From the NCBI RefSeq assembly GCF_900215245.1, contig NZ_LT907842.1:5146001-5210000 (forward strand): a stretch of DNA of 64,000 bases, in the 5' to 3' direction. Shown in pieces: positions 8,007-17,477 of the stretch. Within the stretch, counting starts at the first letter, position 1. Each line of letters opens with the position of its first letter. The translations under genes and the position numbers were made by a program. The notes under the pieces are model-generated. The model worked only from the letters and a program-made list of their open reading frames with translations, did no database searches and was not told where the DNA came from. The DNA is from Pseudomonas fluorescens. Lineage in GTDB: Bacteria > Pseudomonadota > Gammaproteobacteria > Pseudomonadales > Pseudomonadaceae.

Positions 8007-9848
8007 ATGAGTGAATTGATTCGCGTTGAAGACCTGCGGGTGGTCGCCTGTGGCGAGCGTGGCGAGGTTGAAATCGTCAAAGGCGTGAGTTTTTCCCTGA
8101 AAAAAGGTGAAGTGCTGGCGTTGATCGGTGAGTCCGGCTCGGGCAAGACCACCATCGCCCTGGCGCTGCTCGGTTACGCGCGGCGGGGCTGTCGCTTATC
8201 CGGCGGAGTGGTGCAAGTCGGTGAGCACGACATGCGTGCCCTGAGCGAAAAGCAGCTGCAAGGCCTGCGTGGCAACCGGGTGTCCTACATCGCGCAAAGC
8301 GCTGCGGCGGCGTTCAATCCGGCGAAAAGACTCATCGACCAAGTCGTGGAGGGCGCGTTGATCCATGGCCTGGGCACTCGGGCCGAACTGCAAGCCAAAG
8401 CCATCGGGCTGTTCCGCGACTTGGCGCTGCCCGACCCGGAGCGCATCGGCCGACGCTATCCGCATCAGGTCTCTGGTGGGCAACTGCAACGGGTGATGGC
8501 GGCGATGGCGCTGATCAGCGACCCGCTTCTGGTGGTGCTCGACGAGCCCACTACGGCGCTCGATGTGACCACCCAGATTGACGTGCTGCGCGCCTTCAAG
8601 CGGGTGGTGCGCGAGCGGGGTACCACGGCCGTGTATGTCTCTCACGACCTGGCCGTGGTGGCGCAAATGGCTGACCAGATCGTGGTACTCAATGGTGGAC
8701 AGATCTTCGAACAGAGCGCCACGGCGCCGCTGCTCAAAGCCCCGACCCATGAGTACACGCGCAGCCTGCTGGCAGCCGCGCGCCCTGACACCACCATCCG
8801 TCCGCCGTGCGGGATTGCCGAAGATGTACCGCTGCTGACCATCCGCGGCCTCACCGCTGGCTACGGCAACAAGAACCTGCAAGGCATGCCGTCGATCCGG
8901 GTACTCGAAGACATCGACCTTACCGTGCGACGCGGCCAGGCCATTGGGGTGATCGGCGAGTCGGGCTCCGGCAAGTCCACCTTGGCCCGCGTGGTTGCGG
9001 GGCTGCTGACCCCGGCCCTCGGCGGGCTGACATTCGATGGCCAGCCCTTAGGTGGCAGCCTGTCCGAGCGCAGCCCCGAGCAGTTTCGACGGATTCAAAT
9101 GGTGTTTCAAAATGCCGACACCGCACTGAACCCCATGCACAGCGTGGCGACCATACTCAGTCGGCCGCTGAAGATGTATTTCGGCCTCAAAGGCGCGGCG
9201 TTGCAAACGCGGATTGGCGAACTGCTCGATCTGGTGCGCCTGCCCCGCGCAATGGCCGAGCGGCGCCCCAATGAGCTGTCTGGAGGGCAGAAGCAGCGGG
9301 TCAACCTGGCGCGGGCGCTGGCCGCCAAGCCCGACCTGATCCTTTGCGATGAAGTGACCTCGGCCCTCGACACCGTGGTGGGCGCGGCGATTCTCGAACT
9401 GCTGCGCGACTTGCGTCAGGAGCTTGGCGTTTCCTACCTGTTTATCAGCCATGACATCTCCACGGTACGTGCGCTGTGCGACGACATTGTGGTGATGTAC
9501 AGCGGCCATAAGGTTCAGGCCGGCAGCCGCCAGTCGTTTGCCGAGCCGCCGTTTCATCCCTACACCGACGTGTTGATCCACTCGGTACCTGAGCTGCGCC
9601 AAGGTTGGCTGGAAACCTGCGGCGCCTCCGGTGGCGCGTTGCCCCCCATTGGCGCGCGCGCCAATGTGCCGGAACTCTGTACGTTCCTCAATCGCTGCCC
9701 GGTGCGGGTCGACGGCTTGTGCAACCTCACCGCGCCGAGCCGCCGCAGCCTGGAGAACGGTGGTGAAATTCTCTGCCATCACGACACGGCCCAATTGCTG
9801 AACACTCAGCAGGGTATTAACACCATGACGTTGGGAGCCTATGCATGA
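8007..9848 (+). CDS. Fused two-domain ABC transporter ATPase (DppD-DppF type)
   Basis: A 613-residue protein with two complete nucleotide-binding domains. The first has Walker A GESGSGKTT, signature VSGGQLQR and Walker B LLVVLDEPTTALD. The second has Walker A GESGSGKST, signature LSGGQKQR and Walker B LILCDEVTSALD. The C-terminal CTFLNRCPVRVDGLC segment is the cysteine-bearing region found at the end of oligopeptide-type ATPases. Normally these are two subunits; here one chain supplies both. It powers the permease pair just upstream and overlaps the next gene by 4 bp. Confidence 0.93.
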   Translation: MSELIRVEDLRVVACGERGEVEIVKGVSFSLKKGEVLALIGESGSGKTTIALALLGYARRGCRLSGGVVQVGEHDMRALSEKQLQGLRGNRVSYIAQSAAAAFNPAKRLIDQVVEGALIHGLGTRAELQAKAIGLFRDLALPDPERIGRRYPHQVSGGQLQRVMAAMALISDPLLVVLDEPTTALDVTTQIDVLRAFKRVVRERGTTAVYVSHDLAVVAQMADQIVVLNGGQIFEQSATAPLLKAPTHEYTRSLLAAARPDTTIRPPCGIAEDVPLLTIRGLTAGYGNKNLQGMPSIRVLEDIDLTVRRGQAIGVIGESGSGKSTLARVVAGLLTPALGGLTFDGQPLGGSLSERSPEQFRRIQMVFQNADTALNPMHSVATILSRPLKMYFGLKGAALQTRIGELLDLVRLPRAMAERRPNELSGGQKQRVNLARALAAKPDLILCDEVTSALDTVVGAAILELLRDLRQELGVSYLFISHDISTVRALCDDIVVMYSGHKVQAGSRQSFAEPPFHPYTDVLIHSVPELRQGWLETCGASGGALPPIGARANVPELCTFLNRCPVRVDGLCNLTAPSRRSLENGGEILCHHDTAQLLNTQQGINTMTLGAYA

Positions 9849-10153
9849 AAGGGCGTTTTGTGAGGTTGGCCGAACAGGCGCGGCCGACGGTCAGCCTGAC
9901 CGTGGATGGCGCACCCATCGAGGCTTTGCAGGGCGACACGTTGATGGTCGCCTTGCTGACGCAGGGCAGCACGTTGCGGCAGTCGGAGTTCGACACCGGC
10001 CGTCGCGCAGGCTTCTGCCTGATGGGGGCGTGCCAGGACTGCTGGGTGTGGACCCGCAGCGGCGAACGCTTGCGTGCCTGCTCTAATGAGGTCCGCGAGG
10101 GCCTGGATATTGTCACCACACAACCGGAGGCGAAATGGCCACTGCACGGGTAG
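9845..10153 (+). CDS. (2Fe-2S)-binding small subunit of an HcnA/LhpF/opine-oxidase-like dehydrogenase
   Basis: A 102-residue ferredoxin-like subunit. The cysteine cluster GFCLMGACQDCWVW, with a fourth Cys in RACSN, supplies the four ligands of a plant-type [2Fe-2S] centre. The size and gene order (small Fe-S, NAD(P)/FAD, FAD-DAO) match HcnABC hydrogen cyanide synthase, LhpFEB D-hydroxyproline dehydrogenase and opine oxidases. In those enzymes electrons pass from an amino acid to the respiratory chain. It overlaps the upstream ATPase gene by 4 bp and the downstream subunit gene by 19 bp, so synthesis is likely coupled. The true substrate is not visible. Confidence 0.88.
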   Translation: MKGRFVRLAEQARPTVSLTVDGAPIEALQGDTLMVALLTQGSTLRQSEFDTGRRAGFCLMGACQDCWVWTRSGERLRACSNEVREGLDIVTTQPEAKWPLHG

Positions 10154-11511
10154 TCATCGTGGGCGCGGGTCCGGCGGGCATTCGTTGCGCCGAGACGCTG
10201 GTGAGCGCCGGCATTACACCGATCCTGATCGATGAAAATCGCCGCGACGGCGGGCAAATCTATCGCCGCCAACCCGAAGGGTTTACTCGCGACTATACGA
10301 CGTTGTACGGCAGCGAAGCCGCCAAGGCCCAGGACTTGCACCAGAGTTTCGATCGCCTGCGCGGCGCGATTGATTACCGCCCCGACACGTTGGTGTGGAA
10401 CCTCACGCCGGGGCAATTGTGCTGCGTCAGCCAGGGCCGCCATAGTACGGTGGATTACGACGCGTTGATCCTCTGCACTGGCGCTACCGACCGCTTGATG
10501 CCCATTGAGGGCTGGCAACTGGCGGGTACCTATAGCCTCGGAGGTTCGCAGATCGCGCTGAAAAACCAGGCGGTATCGATTGGCCACAACGTGGTGTTCA
10601 TGGGCAGCGGGCCTTTGCTGTACCTGGTCGCCAGCCAGTACGTAAAGGCGGGCGCGACGGTGGCGGCGGTGTTGGATACGTCGCCGATGCGCCTGCGTAT
10701 CAAGGCTCTGCCCAAGCTGCTGGCGCGCCCCGGCTTGCTGTTCACGGGAATCAAGCTGCTGGCGCAACTGTACCGGGCCAAGGTCGCGGTGCACCTGGGT
10801 ATCAAGCCGTTGCAGGTCCTGGGCGATGCCGCAAGCGGCGTCAGTGGTGTGCGGTTCAACACCGCCAACGGGCGAACCCTGACCGTGGAGGCCGACGCTG
10901 TGGCGCTCGGTTATCACTTGCGCCCGGAAACCCAACTGGGCGACCTGGCTGGCTGCAAGATGGCGTTCGATGAGCCTTCAAGCCAATGGTGGCTGTCGGT
11001 GGATGAAGCCGGACGCACTTCCGTAAAGGGTGTGTACGCGGCCGGCGACGGTTCGAAAATTCGCGGCGCCGATGCGGCCGAGCACGCCGGGCGACTGGTG
11101 GCGCTGACCTTGCTGGAGGATTTGAAACACCCTTTCGATACAGGGCTGCGCGACGCGCAACGCCTGGCGCTGGATGTGATGGACCAGTTTCGCCTTGGGT
11201 TGGCGCAGGCGTTCCCCTGGCCCAGCGAACAGGCCAAGGCCCTGCCCGACAGTGCGATTGTGTGTCGCTGCGAGATGATCAGCGCCGGCGATTTACGTCG
11301 CGTAGTCAGTGAAAAAGGCGCCTGTGAAGTGAACCGCGCCAAGGCGTTCAGTCGGGTTGGCATGGGCCGTTGCCAGGGCCGTTATTGCTCCCAGGCGGGG
11401 GCGGAAGTGATCGCGGCCGCTGCTGGCGTACAGGTTCGGGAGGTGGGCCGCCAGCGTGGCCAGGCACCCGTCAAACCGTTGTCGATGCTCACCGAGGAGG
11501 TCGCTCCATGA
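10135..11511 (+). CDS. NAD(P)/FAD-dependent oxidoreductase subunit with BFD-like [2Fe-2S] domain (HcnB/LhpE-like)
   Basis: A 458-residue flavoprotein. It has an N-terminal VVIVGAGPAGIRCAETLVSAG dinucleotide fold, a second fold around NVVFMGSGPLLYLVASQYVKAG, and the AAGDGSKIRGADAAEHAGR motif near residue 300. The C-terminus has the BFD-type Fe-S ligands CRCEMISAGDLRRVV and GMGRCQGRYC. This arrangement is that of the middle subunit of HcnABC, opine oxidases and D-hydroxyproline dehydrogenase. GGAGG precedes the ATG at 10135. The stop overlaps the next gene by 4 bp. Confidence 0.9.
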   Translation: MATARVVIVGAGPAGIRCAETLVSAGITPILIDENRRDGGQIYRRQPEGFTRDYTTLYGSEAAKAQDLHQSFDRLRGAIDYRPDTLVWNLTPGQLCCVSQGRHSTVDYDALILCTGATDRLMPIEGWQLAGTYSLGGSQIALKNQAVSIGHNVVFMGSGPLLYLVASQYVKAGATVAAVLDTSPMRLRIKALPKLLARPGLLFTGIKLLAQLYRAKVAVHLGIKPLQVLGDAASGVSGVRFNTANGRTLTVEADAVALGYHLRPETQLGDLAGCKMAFDEPSSQWWLSVDEAGRTSVKGVYAAGDGSKIRGADAAEHAGRLVALTLLEDLKHPFDTGLRDAQRLALDVMDQFRLGLAQAFPWPSEQAKALPDSAIVCRCEMISAGDLRRVVSEKGACEVNRAKAFSRVGMGRCQGRYCSQAGAEVIAAAAGVQVREVGRQRGQAPVKPLSMLTEEVAP

Positions 11512-12662
11512 GCGTGCAAAAAGCAGACGTGGTGATTGTGGGTGGTGGCCTGATGGGCGCGGCGAGCGCCTTCTTTTTGCGCTGTCGTGGCCAATCGGTA
11601 ATCCTGCTGGAGCGCGATCAGATCGGCCAATACGCCAGCGGCGTCAACTTCGGCAACGTGCGGCGGCAAGGGCGCTTCCTCGGCCAATTGGCCCTGGCCA
11701 ACCGTTCCTGGGCGCTGTGGAAACGTTTGCCCGAACTGATCGACGACGACCTGGAATTCATCGCCAGCGGGCACATGCGCGTGTGTTATCGAGAAGATGA
11801 AATTGCTGAACTTGAGGCCTACGCTGCCGCACCTGAAGCGGCGCAACTGGACCTGAAAATCTATCGCGGCGCCGAACTGCGCCAACGCTTCGGCTTTCTT
11901 GGCGCGCAGGTCAAGGGCGGCTCCTACGCGCCCCACGACGGTCATGCGAACCCGCGTTTGGCCGCACCGGCGTTTGCCCGCGCGGCGAGGCGCCTGGGTG
12001 CGCAGATTGAGGAGCGCACTGAGGTCGCCGAGGTCCAGAAGGTAGGCGGCGATTTTCACGTCACCACCACCGACGGCCGCCAGTTCCATGCCGCGCAGTT
12101 GTTGATCACTGCCGGTGCCTGGGGCCAGAAACTCTCGGCGCAGTTCGGCGAACCGGTGCCGCTGGATACCCATGGCCCGCAAATGGCCGTTACCGAGCCG
12201 GTGCCGTATGCGTTGCCGACCGTGATCGGCGTGTACACCAAGATCCCTGAGGAAGTGATTTACTTCCGCCAGATTCCCCGTGGCAATATCGTTATCGGCG
12301 GCGGTTACCGCAGCAAGCCGGACATGCTCAACCGTCGTGCTCAGGTCGAGCCGCGCAGTATTCTCAACCAGGTCAACCAGATGCGCCGGCTGCTGCCCGG
12401 TGTCGGCAACCTCAACATCATCCGCGTATGGAGCGGCATTGAAGGCTACCTGCCAGACGCGTTGCCGGTGATGGGCCCCAGCGGAACCGTCGATGGGCTG
12501 TTCTACGCCTTTGGTTTTTGTGGCCACGGGTTCCAATTGGGCCCAGGGGTCGGCGATGTGATGGCCGAATTGCTCAGTACCGGCAGCACCAGCACCCCGA
12601 TCGAGCCATTCTCCATCACCCGCTTTGCCCACCTTGCCGCACAACGGAGCCAGGCCTCATGA
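11508..12662 (+). CDS. FAD-dependent oxidoreductase catalytic subunit (HcnC/LhpB/DadA-like)
   Basis: A 384-residue D-amino-acid-oxidase-fold protein. The N-terminus reads ADVVIVGGGLMGAASAFFLRCRG. A typical C-terminal FAD contact, FGFCGHGFQLGPGVGDVMAEL, follows the catalytic region with VWSGIEGYLPDALPVMGP. As the third member of the trio it should carry out substrate dehydrogenation of an amino or imino acid and pass electrons to the Fe-S/FAD partners. Four-base overlaps join it to the genes on each side. Candidate substrates are opines, D-hydroxyproline-like compounds or glycine; cyanide production is unlikely in this transporter context. Confidence 0.88.
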   Translation: MSVQKADVVIVGGGLMGAASAFFLRCRGQSVILLERDQIGQYASGVNFGNVRRQGRFLGQLALANRSWALWKRLPELIDDDLEFIASGHMRVCYREDEIAELEAYAAAPEAAQLDLKIYRGAELRQRFGFLGAQVKGGSYAPHDGHANPRLAAPAFARAARRLGAQIEERTEVAEVQKVGGDFHVTTTDGRQFHAAQLLITAGAWGQKLSAQFGEPVPLDTHGPQMAVTEPVPYALPTVIGVYTKIPEEVIYFRQIPRGNIVIGGGYRSKPDMLNRRAQVEPRSILNQVNQMRRLLPGVGNLNIIRVWSGIEGYLPDALPVMGPSGTVDGLFYAFGFCGHGFQLGPGVGDVMAELLSTGSTSTPIEPFSITRFAHLAAQRSQAS

Positions 12663-13816
12663 AACCGCGCGTTCTCGAGATTCTCACACAGCTGATGGCG
12701 TTCGACACCGTGTCGTCGGTGTCGAACATGGCCCTGATCGACTACGTACGCGAGCTGTTGGCGACCAAGGGCATCGAGTCGTTGATCGTACGCGACGAAA
12801 GCGGCAAGAAGGCCAACCTGTTTGCCAGCACCGGCCCCAAAGACCAGCCCGGCGTGCTGCTGTCCGGGCACACTGACGTAGTGCCGGCGGCGGGGCAGGC
12901 CTGGACCTTTCCCGCCTTCGCCGCCACTGTGCAGGACGGGCGTATCTACGGCCGCGGCAGTTGTGACATGAAAGGTTTTATCGCCCTGGCCATCGACGCG
13001 ATGCTCGATGCAGCGGATCATCGCCTGAGCCGCCCGTTACAACTGGCGTTGTCCCATGATGAAGAGATTGGTTGTGTGGGCGTGCGACGCTTGCTTGACG
13101 TGTTGCACCTGGCGCCGGTGCGCCCGTTTCTGTGCATGATCGGTGAGCCGACCAATATGCAGTTTGTGCTGGGCCACAAGGGCAAAGGCTCTTACCGCAC
13201 TTACTGCCGCGGCCTGGAAGCCCATTCATCGCTGGCGCCGCGATCAGTGAATGCGATCCACGTCGCCTGTGACTTCATCGGCGCCCTGCGCGAGAGCCAG
13301 CAGCAGTTGCAACGCCACGGCGCCCAGGACAACGACTACGACGTGCCCTACAGCACCGTGCATGTCGGGCAGATTGTCGGCGGCAAGGCGCTCAATATCG
13401 TGCCCAACCTGTGCACCCTGGATTTTGAGGTGCGCAACCTGCCGGCAGACGACCTCGATCAGTTCCTGGACCAGATGCACGAGCGCGCTGAAGTGATCGT
13501 GCGTGAGGCGCAGAAGCTCTCCAGCGTGGCGGCCATCGAAATTGAAACCGTCAACGTCTACCCGGGTCTCGACACGCACCCCAGTGTCGAAGCAGTGCGC
13601 TTCCTCAAGCAATTTGCGGCGCCGGACACGGGCACCTCGAAAGTCTCGTTCGGCACTGAAGGCGGCCTGTTCAAGCAGCGTCTGGATGTGCCGGTGGTGG
13701 TGTGCGGGCCGGGCTCCATCGAGCAGGCGCACAAGCCGGATGAGTTTGTCGAGATCAGCCAGATGGAAGCCGGCGAGCGCTTTTTGCAAGGGTTGCTGGG
13801 TTCGTTGAAAGGCTAG
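12659..13816 (+). CDS. argE: ArgE/DapE-family deacetylase (M20 metallopeptidase family)
   Basis: A 385-residue M20 enzyme of the acetylornithine-deacetylase branch. Metal-site motifs are LLSGHTDVVPA (His, Asp), YGRGSCDMKGF (bridging Asp) and SHDEEIGCVG (general base Glu then Glu). The late FGTEGGLFKQRLDVPVVVCGPGSIEQAHKPDEFV holds the last His ligand. ArgE removes an acyl group from an N-acyl amino acid. Here it sits at the end of a catabolic operon rather than with arginine genes, so it may hydrolyse a pathway intermediate. The start overlaps the preceding stop (ATGA). Confidence 0.85.
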   Translation: MKPRVLEILTQLMAFDTVSSVSNMALIDYVRELLATKGIESLIVRDESGKKANLFASTGPKDQPGVLLSGHTDVVPAAGQAWTFPAFAATVQDGRIYGRGSCDMKGFIALAIDAMLDAADHRLSRPLQLALSHDEEIGCVGVRRLLDVLHLAPVRPFLCMIGEPTNMQFVLGHKGKGSYRTYCRGLEAHSSLAPRSVNAIHVACDFIGALRESQQQLQRHGAQDNDYDVPYSTVHVGQIVGGKALNIVPNLCTLDFEVRNLPADDLDQFLDQMHERAEVIVREAQKLSSVAAIEIETVNVYPGLDTHPSVEAVRFLKQFAAPDTGTSKVSFGTEGGLFKQRLDVPVVVCGPGSIEQAHKPDEFVEISQMEAGERFLQGLLGSLKG

Positions 13817-13944
13817 GCGCGTGCTGGTAGAGCCTGCCGTCGCGGGTTGATTTTCAGCACGCGACACTGCTGGAAGCACGCTTTCAGCATCCTCACCTGC
13901 GACACCTGCCTAGACTGGAGACTGTCTCGGATCAGGACTCGACC

Positions 13945-15432
13945 ATGCTCAAGAATCGTTTGAAAGACCCCAGCCTTCTGGCAGAACTCGCCTATGTGAA
14001 CGGGCAGTGGATTGGCGCCGACAATGCCGCGACCCTGGACGTCATCGACCCGGCCAGCGGCCAATTGCTCGCCCGGGTCCCGGCCATGCAGGGCGCGGAA
14101 ACCCGCCGGGCCGTCGAGGCTGCCGACAAGGCCTGGCCCGCCTGGCGCGCACGCCCGGCGGCCGAACGTGCCGTGTTGCTGGAGCGCTGGTACCAAGCCA
14201 TGATCGACAACCTCGACGACCTGGCGCTGATCATGACCTGTGAGCAGGGCAAACCGCTGAACGAAGCCCAGGGTGAAATCCGCTATGGTGCCGGCTTCGT
14301 CAAATGGTTCGCCGAAGAGGCACGGCGGGTCTACGGCGAAACCATGCCGGCCCCCAGCGGCGACCGTCGCTTGCTGACCCTCAAGCAACCGGTGGGCGTC
14401 TGCGCGGCGATCACACCGTGGAATTTTCCGAACGCAATGATCACCCGCAAGTGCGCGCCAGCCCTGGCTGCCGGTTGCCCGATCATCGTCAAACCGTCCG
14501 ACCTCACCCCTTTGTCGGCATTGGCCCTGGCGGTGTTGGCCGAGCGCGTCGGCATCCCGGCCGGTGTGTTCAACGTCTTGACCGGAATGCCTGCTGGCAT
14601 TGGCGAAGAGCTGACCAGCAACCCGACGGTACGCAAGATTTCCTTTACCGGTTCAACTGCCGTCGGCCGCCTGTTGATGCGCCAGAGTGCCGAACACATC
14701 AAGCGCCTGAGCCTGGAATTGGGCGGCAATGCCCCGTTCATTGTGTTTGACGATGCGGACCTGGAGCAGGCCGTGGCCGGTATTATGCTCAGCAAGTTCC
14801 GCAACGCCGGCCAAACTTGTGTCTGTGCCAACCGGGTTCTCGTGCAAAACGGCATTTACGAACGCTTTGCTCAACGGCTGGTTGAAGAGGTGGGCAAGCT
14901 CAAGTTGGGCAATGGTCTCGACACTGGCGTCACCATCGGCCCGCTGATCAACCTGGCAGCCGTCAACAAAGTCACTCGGCACATCAATGATGCGCTGAGC
15001 CAGGGCGCACAGTTGCTTTGCGGCGGGATTCCCGAGGGCAGCAGCCTATTCGTCCAGCCCACAGTCCTTGGCGACACCCACGCCAGCATGTTGTTGGCCA
15101 ACGAAGAAACCTTTGGCCCGGTCGCGCCGTTGATGCGGTTCACCGATGAAGCCGAAGCCCTGGCGCTGGCCAACGCTACACCTTACGGCTTGGGCGCTTA
15201 CTATTTCACTCAGGACCTTCGCCGGTCATGGCGGTTCGGTGAGGCACTGGAGTTCGGCATGGTCGGGCTCAACACCGGCATCATTTCCATGGAAGTCGCG
15301 CCGTTCGGCGGCATCAAGCAGTCAGGCCTGGGCCGAGAAGGCAGCAAGTACGGCCTGGATGAATACCTTGAAGTCAAAGCCTTCCACATCGGCGGGCTGT
15401 CATTCACAGACAGCGGGAGCCACGTTAGATGA
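13945..15432 (+). CDS. NAD(P)-dependent aldehyde dehydrogenase, succinate-semialdehyde type
   Basis: A 495-residue cytosolic dehydrogenase. Landmarks are the PWNFPNAMITRK cofactor region, the glycine motif FTGSTAVGR, the catalytic Glu in LELGGNAPF and the nucleophile Cys in NAGQTCVCANR. The close NAPFIVFDDADL and EVAPFGGIKQSGLGREGS segments place it with GabD-like succinate-semialdehyde dehydrogenases. AGGA sits seven bases before the ATG. A 128 bp gap separates it from the deacylase gene, so it may have its own promoter. It overlaps the tartrate-dehydrogenase-like gene by 4 bp. Together with the GABA transaminase it could turn GABA into succinate. Confidence 0.88.
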   Translation: MLKNRLKDPSLLAELAYVNGQWIGADNAATLDVIDPASGQLLARVPAMQGAETRRAVEAADKAWPAWRARPAAERAVLLERWYQAMIDNLDDLALIMTCEQGKPLNEAQGEIRYGAGFVKWFAEEARRVYGETMPAPSGDRRLLTLKQPVGVCAAITPWNFPNAMITRKCAPALAAGCPIIVKPSDLTPLSALALAVLAERVGIPAGVFNVLTGMPAGIGEELTSNPTVRKISFTGSTAVGRLLMRQSAEHIKRLSLELGGNAPFIVFDDADLEQAVAGIMLSKFRNAGQTCVCANRVLVQNGIYERFAQRLVEEVGKLKLGNGLDTGVTIGPLINLAAVNKVTRHINDALSQGAQLLCGGIPEGSSLFVQPTVLGDTHASMLLANEETFGPVAPLMRFTDEAEALALANATPYGLGAYYFTQDLRRSWRFGEALEFGMVGLNTGIISMEVAPFGGIKQSGLGREGSKYGLDEYLEVKAFHIGGLSFTDSGSHVR

Positions 15433-16511
15433 GCAAGGTATTCAGAATTGCCGCGATTGCCGGCGATGGTATTGGCAAGGAAGTCCTGCCGGAAGGCTTG
15501 CGGGTGCTGGAGCAGGCCGCGAAGACATGGCAGCTGGATTTAAGCATCGAAGTGCTCGATTGGGCGCACTGCGATTACTACTTGGAACACGGTCAGATGA
15601 TGCCCGACGACTGGTTCGAACAGCTCAAGGGTTTCGACGCGATCTATTTCGGCGCCGTGGGCTGGCCGGACAAAGTGCCGGACCACATTTCCCTTTGGGG
15701 CTCATTGCTCAAGTTCCGCCGCGACTTCGACCAGTACGTGAATATCCGCCCGGTTCGGCTGTTTCCAGGCGTACCGTGCCCATTGGCCGGGCGCAAACCG
15801 GGAGACATCGATTTTGTGGTGATCCGCGAGAACACCGAAGGTGAGTACTCCTCGGTTGGCGGCAAAATGTTCGAAGGCACCGAGCATGAGTTCGTGCTGC
15901 AAGAGTCGGTGTTCACCCGTCGCGGGGTGGACCGGATTCTGAAGTTCGCTTTCGACCTGGCACAGACCCGGCCGCGCAAACGGCTGACCGCAGCGACCAA
16001 ATCCAACGGGATTTCCATCAGCATGCCGTACTGGGACGAGCGCACGGCGTTGATGGCCACGAAGTACCCAGAGGTGACTTGGGACAAGCAGCACATCGAC
16101 ATCCTGTGCGCACGGTTTGTGCTGCAGCCGGACCGGTTTGATGTGGTGGTGGCATCGAACCTGTTTGGCGACATTCTTTCCGACCTGGGGCCAGCCTGTG
16201 CCGGCACCATCGGAATCGCGCCTTCGGCCAATCTCGATCCGCAGCGGCGGTTTCCGTCGTTGTTTGAGCCCGTGCATGGCTCGGCACCGGATATCTACGG
16301 GCAGAACATTGCCAACCCGATTGCGATGATCTGGTCCGGCGCGCTGATGCTGGACTTCCTGGGTAACGGGGATGAACGTTATCGCGCGGCACACGACGGG
16401 ATTCTGCAGGCGATCGAAGAGGTGATTGGGCAGGGGCCGATTACCCCGGACCTGGGCGGGAAGGGCTCGACTCAGGATGTGGGGCTGGCGATTGCGGCGA
16501 AGCTGCGCTAA
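15429..16511 (+). CDS. Tartrate dehydrogenase/decarboxylase-like enzyme (isopropylmalate dehydrogenase family)
   Basis: A 360-residue beta-decarboxylating dehydrogenase. It has the N-terminal IAAIAGDGIGKEVLPEG, the substrate-binding VIRENTEGEYSSVGG, the metal-binding NLFGDILSDLGPACAGTIG and the NAD-binding FEPVHGSAPDIYGQNIANP. The branch-specific sequence matches TtuC/D-malate dehydrogenase-like enzymes, which use tartrate, D-malate or 3-isopropylmalate and NAD+. It is translationally coupled to the aldehyde dehydrogenase. In this locus it may handle a hydroxy-diacid made downstream of the main oxidation steps. Confidence 0.88.
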   Translation: MSKVFRIAAIAGDGIGKEVLPEGLRVLEQAAKTWQLDLSIEVLDWAHCDYYLEHGQMMPDDWFEQLKGFDAIYFGAVGWPDKVPDHISLWGSLLKFRRDFDQYVNIRPVRLFPGVPCPLAGRKPGDIDFVVIRENTEGEYSSVGGKMFEGTEHEFVLQESVFTRRGVDRILKFAFDLAQTRPRKRLTAATKSNGISISMPYWDERTALMATKYPEVTWDKQHIDILCARFVLQPDRFDVVVASNLFGDILSDLGPACAGTIGIAPSANLDPQRRFPSLFEPVHGSAPDIYGQNIANPIAMIWSGALMLDFLGNGDERYRAAHDGILQAIEEVIGQGPITPDLGGKGSTQDVGLAIAAKLR

Positions 16512-16550
16512 GTACCCACAAACCGGCGATGCCCTGCATTGCCGGGTCCC

Positions 16551-17477
16551 TTAATACCCTTGGCGCCGATCTACCTCACCCAGCATCGGCTCGCCGCGCT
16601 GGTGGCGCCGGATATTTTCCAACAACACCCCAAAAGCCGTTTGTGGTTGGGTCATCGCTGCAATATGCGGTGTCAGTGCGATCTGCGGGTGGCCCCAAAA
16701 AGGATGATCTGCCGGTGCCGGCTCTTGCTGCAGCACATCCAGCACCGCGCCGCTGAGCTGCCCGCTGGCCAGCGCCTCAAGCAAGTCGTTTTCCACCAGG
16801 TGCCCGCCACGGCCCATGTTGATCAGGGCCGCGCCCCGTGGCAGTTGGGCGAATAACTGCGCGTCGAGAATGCCTTGGGTCTGTTCCGTCAGCGGCAGCA
16901 CGCACAGCAGAATATCGCACTGGCTGAGGAAGGCGGACAGTTGCTGTTCACCGGCGTAGCAGTCCACGCCTGGCACTTTGTGGGCACTACGGGCCCAGCC
17001 AGACAAGGCAAAACCGAGCGGCTTGAGGGTGGCCAGAATTTGCTGCGCCTGGGTGCCCAGCCCCATCACGCCGACACGCCGGCTCACCGCGGGTTGCAGT
17101 AAATGCGCCTGCCAGCAGCGTGCTGTCTGCTGCTGGCGGTAAAGCAGCATATCCCGGTGCAGGCTGAGCACGGCCCAACTGGCGTACTCGCACATGCCTT
17201 GGGTGATGCCCGGGTCCAGCAGGCGCACCACCGGCAGGTGCGCCGGTAAGCGGTCGAGGTCCAGTTGATCGACCCCGGCCGACAGGGCAAACAACACTTT
17301 TAGATTGGGCAACAGCTGTTCGAGATCATCCGGGGCCTGCCAGGCGGCCAGGTATTCGATCTCATCAGGGGCGCCGATCTCTGGCCAGGCGCGCCACTGA
17401 ATATCCGCTGCGTGTTCGGCAAACAGTGCCTGCCAGTGTTGGCCGCGCACCGGGTCAGCTTTGTAGAGCAAGGCCAT
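16551..17477 (-). CDS. ghrA: Glyoxylate/hydroxypyruvate reductase A
   Basis: A 308-residue D-2-hydroxyacid dehydrogenase. The NAD(P)-binding motif is VGVMGLGTQAQQIL. The catalytic region runs from ALINMGRGGHLVENDLL through LDVLQQEPAPADHPFWGHP to TPHIAAMT, with the catalytic Glu and His in place. GhrA reduces glyoxylate and hydroxypyruvate with NADPH. The ATG at 17477 has AGGA seven bases upstream; a Met two codons earlier would place that ribosome site too close. It diverges from gabT. Confidence 0.85.
   Translation of the reverse strand: MALLYKADPVRGQHWQALFAEHAADIQWRAWPEIGAPDEIEYLAAWQAPDDLEQLLPNLKVLFALSAGVDQLDLDRLPAHLPVVRLLDPGITQGMCEYASWAVLSLHRDMLLYRQQQTARCWQAHLLQPAVSRRVGVMGLGTQAQQILATLKPLGFALSGWARSAHKVPGVDCYAGEQQLSAFLSQCDILLCVLPLTEQTQGILDAQLFAQLPRGAALINMGRGGHLVENDLLEALASGQLSGAVLDVLQQEPAPADHPFWGHPQIALTPHIAAMTQPQTAFGVLLENIRRHQRGEPMLGEVDRRQGY

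Noticed and set aside
9845..12662. Hydrogen cyanide synthase (hcnABC) call
   Set aside because: Gene order fits, but the tight link to a peptide/opine-type importer and ArgE makes an amino/imino acid dehydrogenase more likely; the sequence alone cannot prove either.
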